A stretch of 64,000 bases of DNA from Marinobacter sp. X15-166B (lineage in GTDB: Bacteria > Pseudomonadota > Gammaproteobacteria > Pseudomonadales > Oleiphilaceae). The position numbers were made by a program, and so were the translations under genes. Of the stretch, positions 62,404 to 64,000 are shown piece by piece (the first letter of the stretch is position 1; every line of letters begins with the position of its first letter). The notes beneath the pieces are model-generated. The model saw nothing but the letters and a program-made list of their open reading frames with translations, had not been told where the DNA came from and did not search any database. The stretch lies in the NCBI RefSeq assembly GCF_001752365.1, contig NZ_MEIY01000001.1, positions 228,087-292,086 of the forward strand, given 5' to 3'.

Positions 62404-63714
62404 TCAAGCCCGATCGCGGTCCAACTCCGGATCAAACCGCAGGTCTTCCGGCCGCACTCCGGCCTTGACCAGCAGCTGAAACCAATCCCGTTCCTGCAGT
62501 CTGATTTCTACTACGACATCACCATTTTCCCGGTGCGTTTCGCTGAGCACCGCACCGGCGTCGTGCATCAGGGCCCGCAGTCTGCCGTCCCTGGGCCCCA
62601 CGCACACAAACCGGTGCAGCACGTTCTGGCCCAGGCGCTCGGTCAGGGCATCAAACAGCAACTCAAGCCCCACTCCCGTGACTGCCGACACCCACACCCG
62701 CACCGGCACACCGTCCTCGTTGCGGTCAATACGCGGGCTGAACTCGTCCAGCAGATCAATTTTATTGAACACCTGCAACACAGGCACCTCATCGGCACCT
62801 ATCTCCAACAACACGTTTTCAACCTCTTCCATGTTGTCATCCCGGCGTTCGTCCACACAATCGACCACGTGCAACAGCAAAGTGGCTTCTACGGTTTCTT
62901 CCAGGGTGGCACGAAACGCCTCAACCAGCTTGTGGGGCAGATGGCGGATGAAGCCCACCGTATCGGCCAGTACAATGGCCCCCACATCGGGCAACTCCAG
63001 CCGCCTCAGGGTCGGGTCAAGGGTGGCGAACAACTGATCCGCGGTATAGACCTCCGCCGCAGTCAAATGATTGAACAGGGTGGATTTGCCGGCGTTGGTG
63101 TACCCCACCAGCGACACCGTGGGAATGTCCGCCCGCAGCCGCGCCCGCCGCCCCTGATCCCGCTGCCGCCGGACCTTTTCCAGCCGACGGTGGATGGCTT
63201 TAATACGCGCCCGCAGCAACCGGCGGTCGGTCTCAAGCTGGGTTTCACCGGGACCGCGCAGGCCGATACCACCGGCCTGGCGCTCGAGGTGCGTCCAGCC
63301 GCGAACCAGCCGGGTGGACATATGTTCAAGCTGCGCCAGCTCCACCTGCAGCTTACCCTCGTGAGTACGGGCCCGTTGCGCAAAAATATCCAGGATAACC
63401 CCGGTCCGGTCGAGCACCCGACACTTGAGCTCTCTCTCCAGGTTGCGTTCCTGACTCGGGCTCAGCGCGTGGTTGAACAGCACCACATCCGCCCCGGCAA
63501 ACTCAACCGCCTGTCGCACCTCTTCCAGTTTGCCCTCGCCGATGAATAAACGGGAGCTGGGTTGCTTGCGGGAGCCGGTCACCGTATCGACCGCCTCCAC
63601 ACCGGCCGAGGTTACCAACTCGCGAAACTCGCCAAGATCTTCGGTATCGCTATGGGAAGAAAGCTCCATATGAACCAGAACCGCGCGCTCACCAACATCA
63701 GGACGATCAAACAA
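62404..63714 (-). CDS. hflX: Ribosome-rescue GTPase HflX
   Basis: Ribosome-splitting GTPase active under heat stress. It has 436 residues. The N-terminal glycine-rich domain (HALSPSQERNLERELKCRVLDRTGVIL) is followed by GTPase motifs: G1 GYTNAGKS at 204-211, DTVGFIRHLPHKLVEAF and FNKIDLLD. It lies between hfq and hflK, the classic order. 79 bases separate it from hflK. Confidence 0.97.
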   Translation of the reverse strand: MFDRPDVGERAVLVHMELSSHSDTEDLGEFRELVTSAGVEAVDTVTGSRKQPSSRLFIGEGKLEEVRQAVEFAGADVVLFNHALSPSQERNLERELKCRVLDRTGVILDIFAQRARTHEGKLQVELAQLEHMSTRLVRGWTHLERQAGGIGLRGPGETQLETDRRLLRARIKAIHRRLEKVRRQRDQGRRARLRADIPTVSLVGYTNAGKSTLFNHLTAAEVYTADQLFATLDPTLRRLELPDVGAIVLADTVGFIRHLPHKLVEAFRATLEETVEATLLLHVVDCVDERRDDNMEEVENVLLEIGADEVPVLQVFNKIDLLDEFSPRIDRNEDGVPVRVWVSAVTGVGLELLFDALTERLGQNVLHRFVCVGPRDGRLRALMHDAGAVLSETHRENGDVVVEIRLQERDWFQLLVKAGVRPEDLRFDPELDRDRA

Positions 63715-63763
63715 TGGGCAATAACTCCAGCGTCAACGACAGGGGAAATTCAGAAACACAAAT

Positions 63764-63810
63764 ACCCGCGTTTCCCGGCGACCGCCCTGGGGCACCGGAA
63801 ATACGCGGGT
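63764..63810 (-). terminator. Imperfect hairpin between hfq and hflX
   Basis: ACCCGCGTTTCCCGG and CCGGAAATACGCGGGT pair with one bulge, followed on the minus strand by ATTTGTGTTT. It could attenuate hfq readthrough into hflX; the T-tract is interrupted. Confidence 0.5.
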
Positions 63811-63845
63811 TCTTGTTAACCTCAATGCTCATGGAGCTCCGGGGA

Positions 63846-64000
63846 TTACTCCTCGGACTCTTCTCCGGCCGCTCCCGGCTGAGGGAGGCGAACATTGCGG
63901 GCAGGCACAACCGTGGAAATCGCATGCTTGTAAACCATCTGGCTTACGGTGTTTTTCAGCAGGATAACAAACTGGTCAAACGACTCGATCTGGCCCTGTA
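63846..64000 (-). CDS. hfq: RNA chaperone Hfq, 3' part (cut by the window edge)
   Basis: Only the C-terminal 50 or so codons are inside the window; the start lies beyond base 64000. The visible protein reads [19 protein letters not shown] and continues with [17 protein letters not shown], which covers the Sm2 motif (YKHAIST) of Hfq. The tail after the Sm core is short and acidic (GAAGEESEE), as in many non-enteric gammaproteobacteria. It is first in the hfq-hflX-hflK-hflC order. Confidence 0.95.
   Translation of the reverse strand, partial: QGQIESFDQFVILLKNTVSQMVYKHAISTVVPARNVRLPQPGAAGEESEE

Overview
The window is a G+C-rich, densely packed stretch of core chromosome from a gammaproteobacterium. 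The gene content and order closely resemble Pseudomonas and its relatives, and several traits also fit Cellvibrionaceae-type marine bacteria: short HisG plus HisZ, the mla-kds-lpt-rpoN-pts cluster, mreBCD-maf-rng-yhdP, gatCAB, cmoAB and hfq-hflXKC. No species can be named from the sequence alone. I see no rRNA, tRNA, CRISPR array, prophage, transposase or integrase. No gap between genes exceeds about 280 bases.

Layout. (1) 0.15-7.9 kb, minus strand: mlaFEDCB (retrograde phospholipid transport), ibaG, murA, hisG, hisD and hisC, with small overlaps or gaps. (2) 8.1-16.0 kb, plus strand: kdsD, kdsC, lptC, lptA and lptB (Kdo synthesis and LPS export), then rpoN, hpf, ptsN, rapZ, ptsO/NPr and darP. 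(3) 16.0-25.6 kb, minus strand: mreB, mreC, mreD, maf, rng, yhdP and a nitrilase-family amidase. (4) 25.8-29.1 kb: gatCAB, followed by a PilZ protein. (5) 29.8-33.5 kb: cysD, cysN and yejK. (6) 33.6-43.7 kb: miaB, ybeZ, ybeY, corC, lnt, a zinc-ribbon gene on the opposite strand, leuS, lptE and holA. (7) 44.1-53.0 kb, minus strand: two fadE-type acyl-CoA dehydrogenases, a tiny flagellar-rod-like protein, and bioB-F-H-C-D. (8) 53.0-57.5 kb, plus strand: comF, a small membrane protein, srkA, another small membrane protein, cmoA and cmoB. (9) 57.6-64.0 kb, minus strand: hfq (cut by the window edge), hflX, hflK, hflC, hisZ and purA.

How the genes work together. A large share serves the cell envelope: Mla, Lpt, Kdo, MurA, YhdP, Lnt, LptE and the Mre shape system. 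Another share serves translation: GatCAB, LeuS, Hpf, MiaB, CmoAB, YbeY, RNase G, and Hfq/HflX. HisG (short form) and HisZ lie about 56 kb apart but should form one enzyme. The biotin and acyl-CoA dehydrogenase loci carry recognisable candidate operators, BirA-like and PsrA-like respectively.

The most notable observations are three one-base gains in homopolymer runs that break rpoN, mreC and miaB; a CysN with a degenerate APS-kinase-like tail lacking its P-loop; the absence of tldD and pmbA from the spot where related genomes carry them; tandem PsrA-like boxes over an acyl-CoA dehydrogenase promoter; a BirA-like operator before bioB; and a mini flagellar-rod-like protein beside the biotin genes. 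I did not find a convincing new multi-gene system; this is mainly a conserved housekeeping region.
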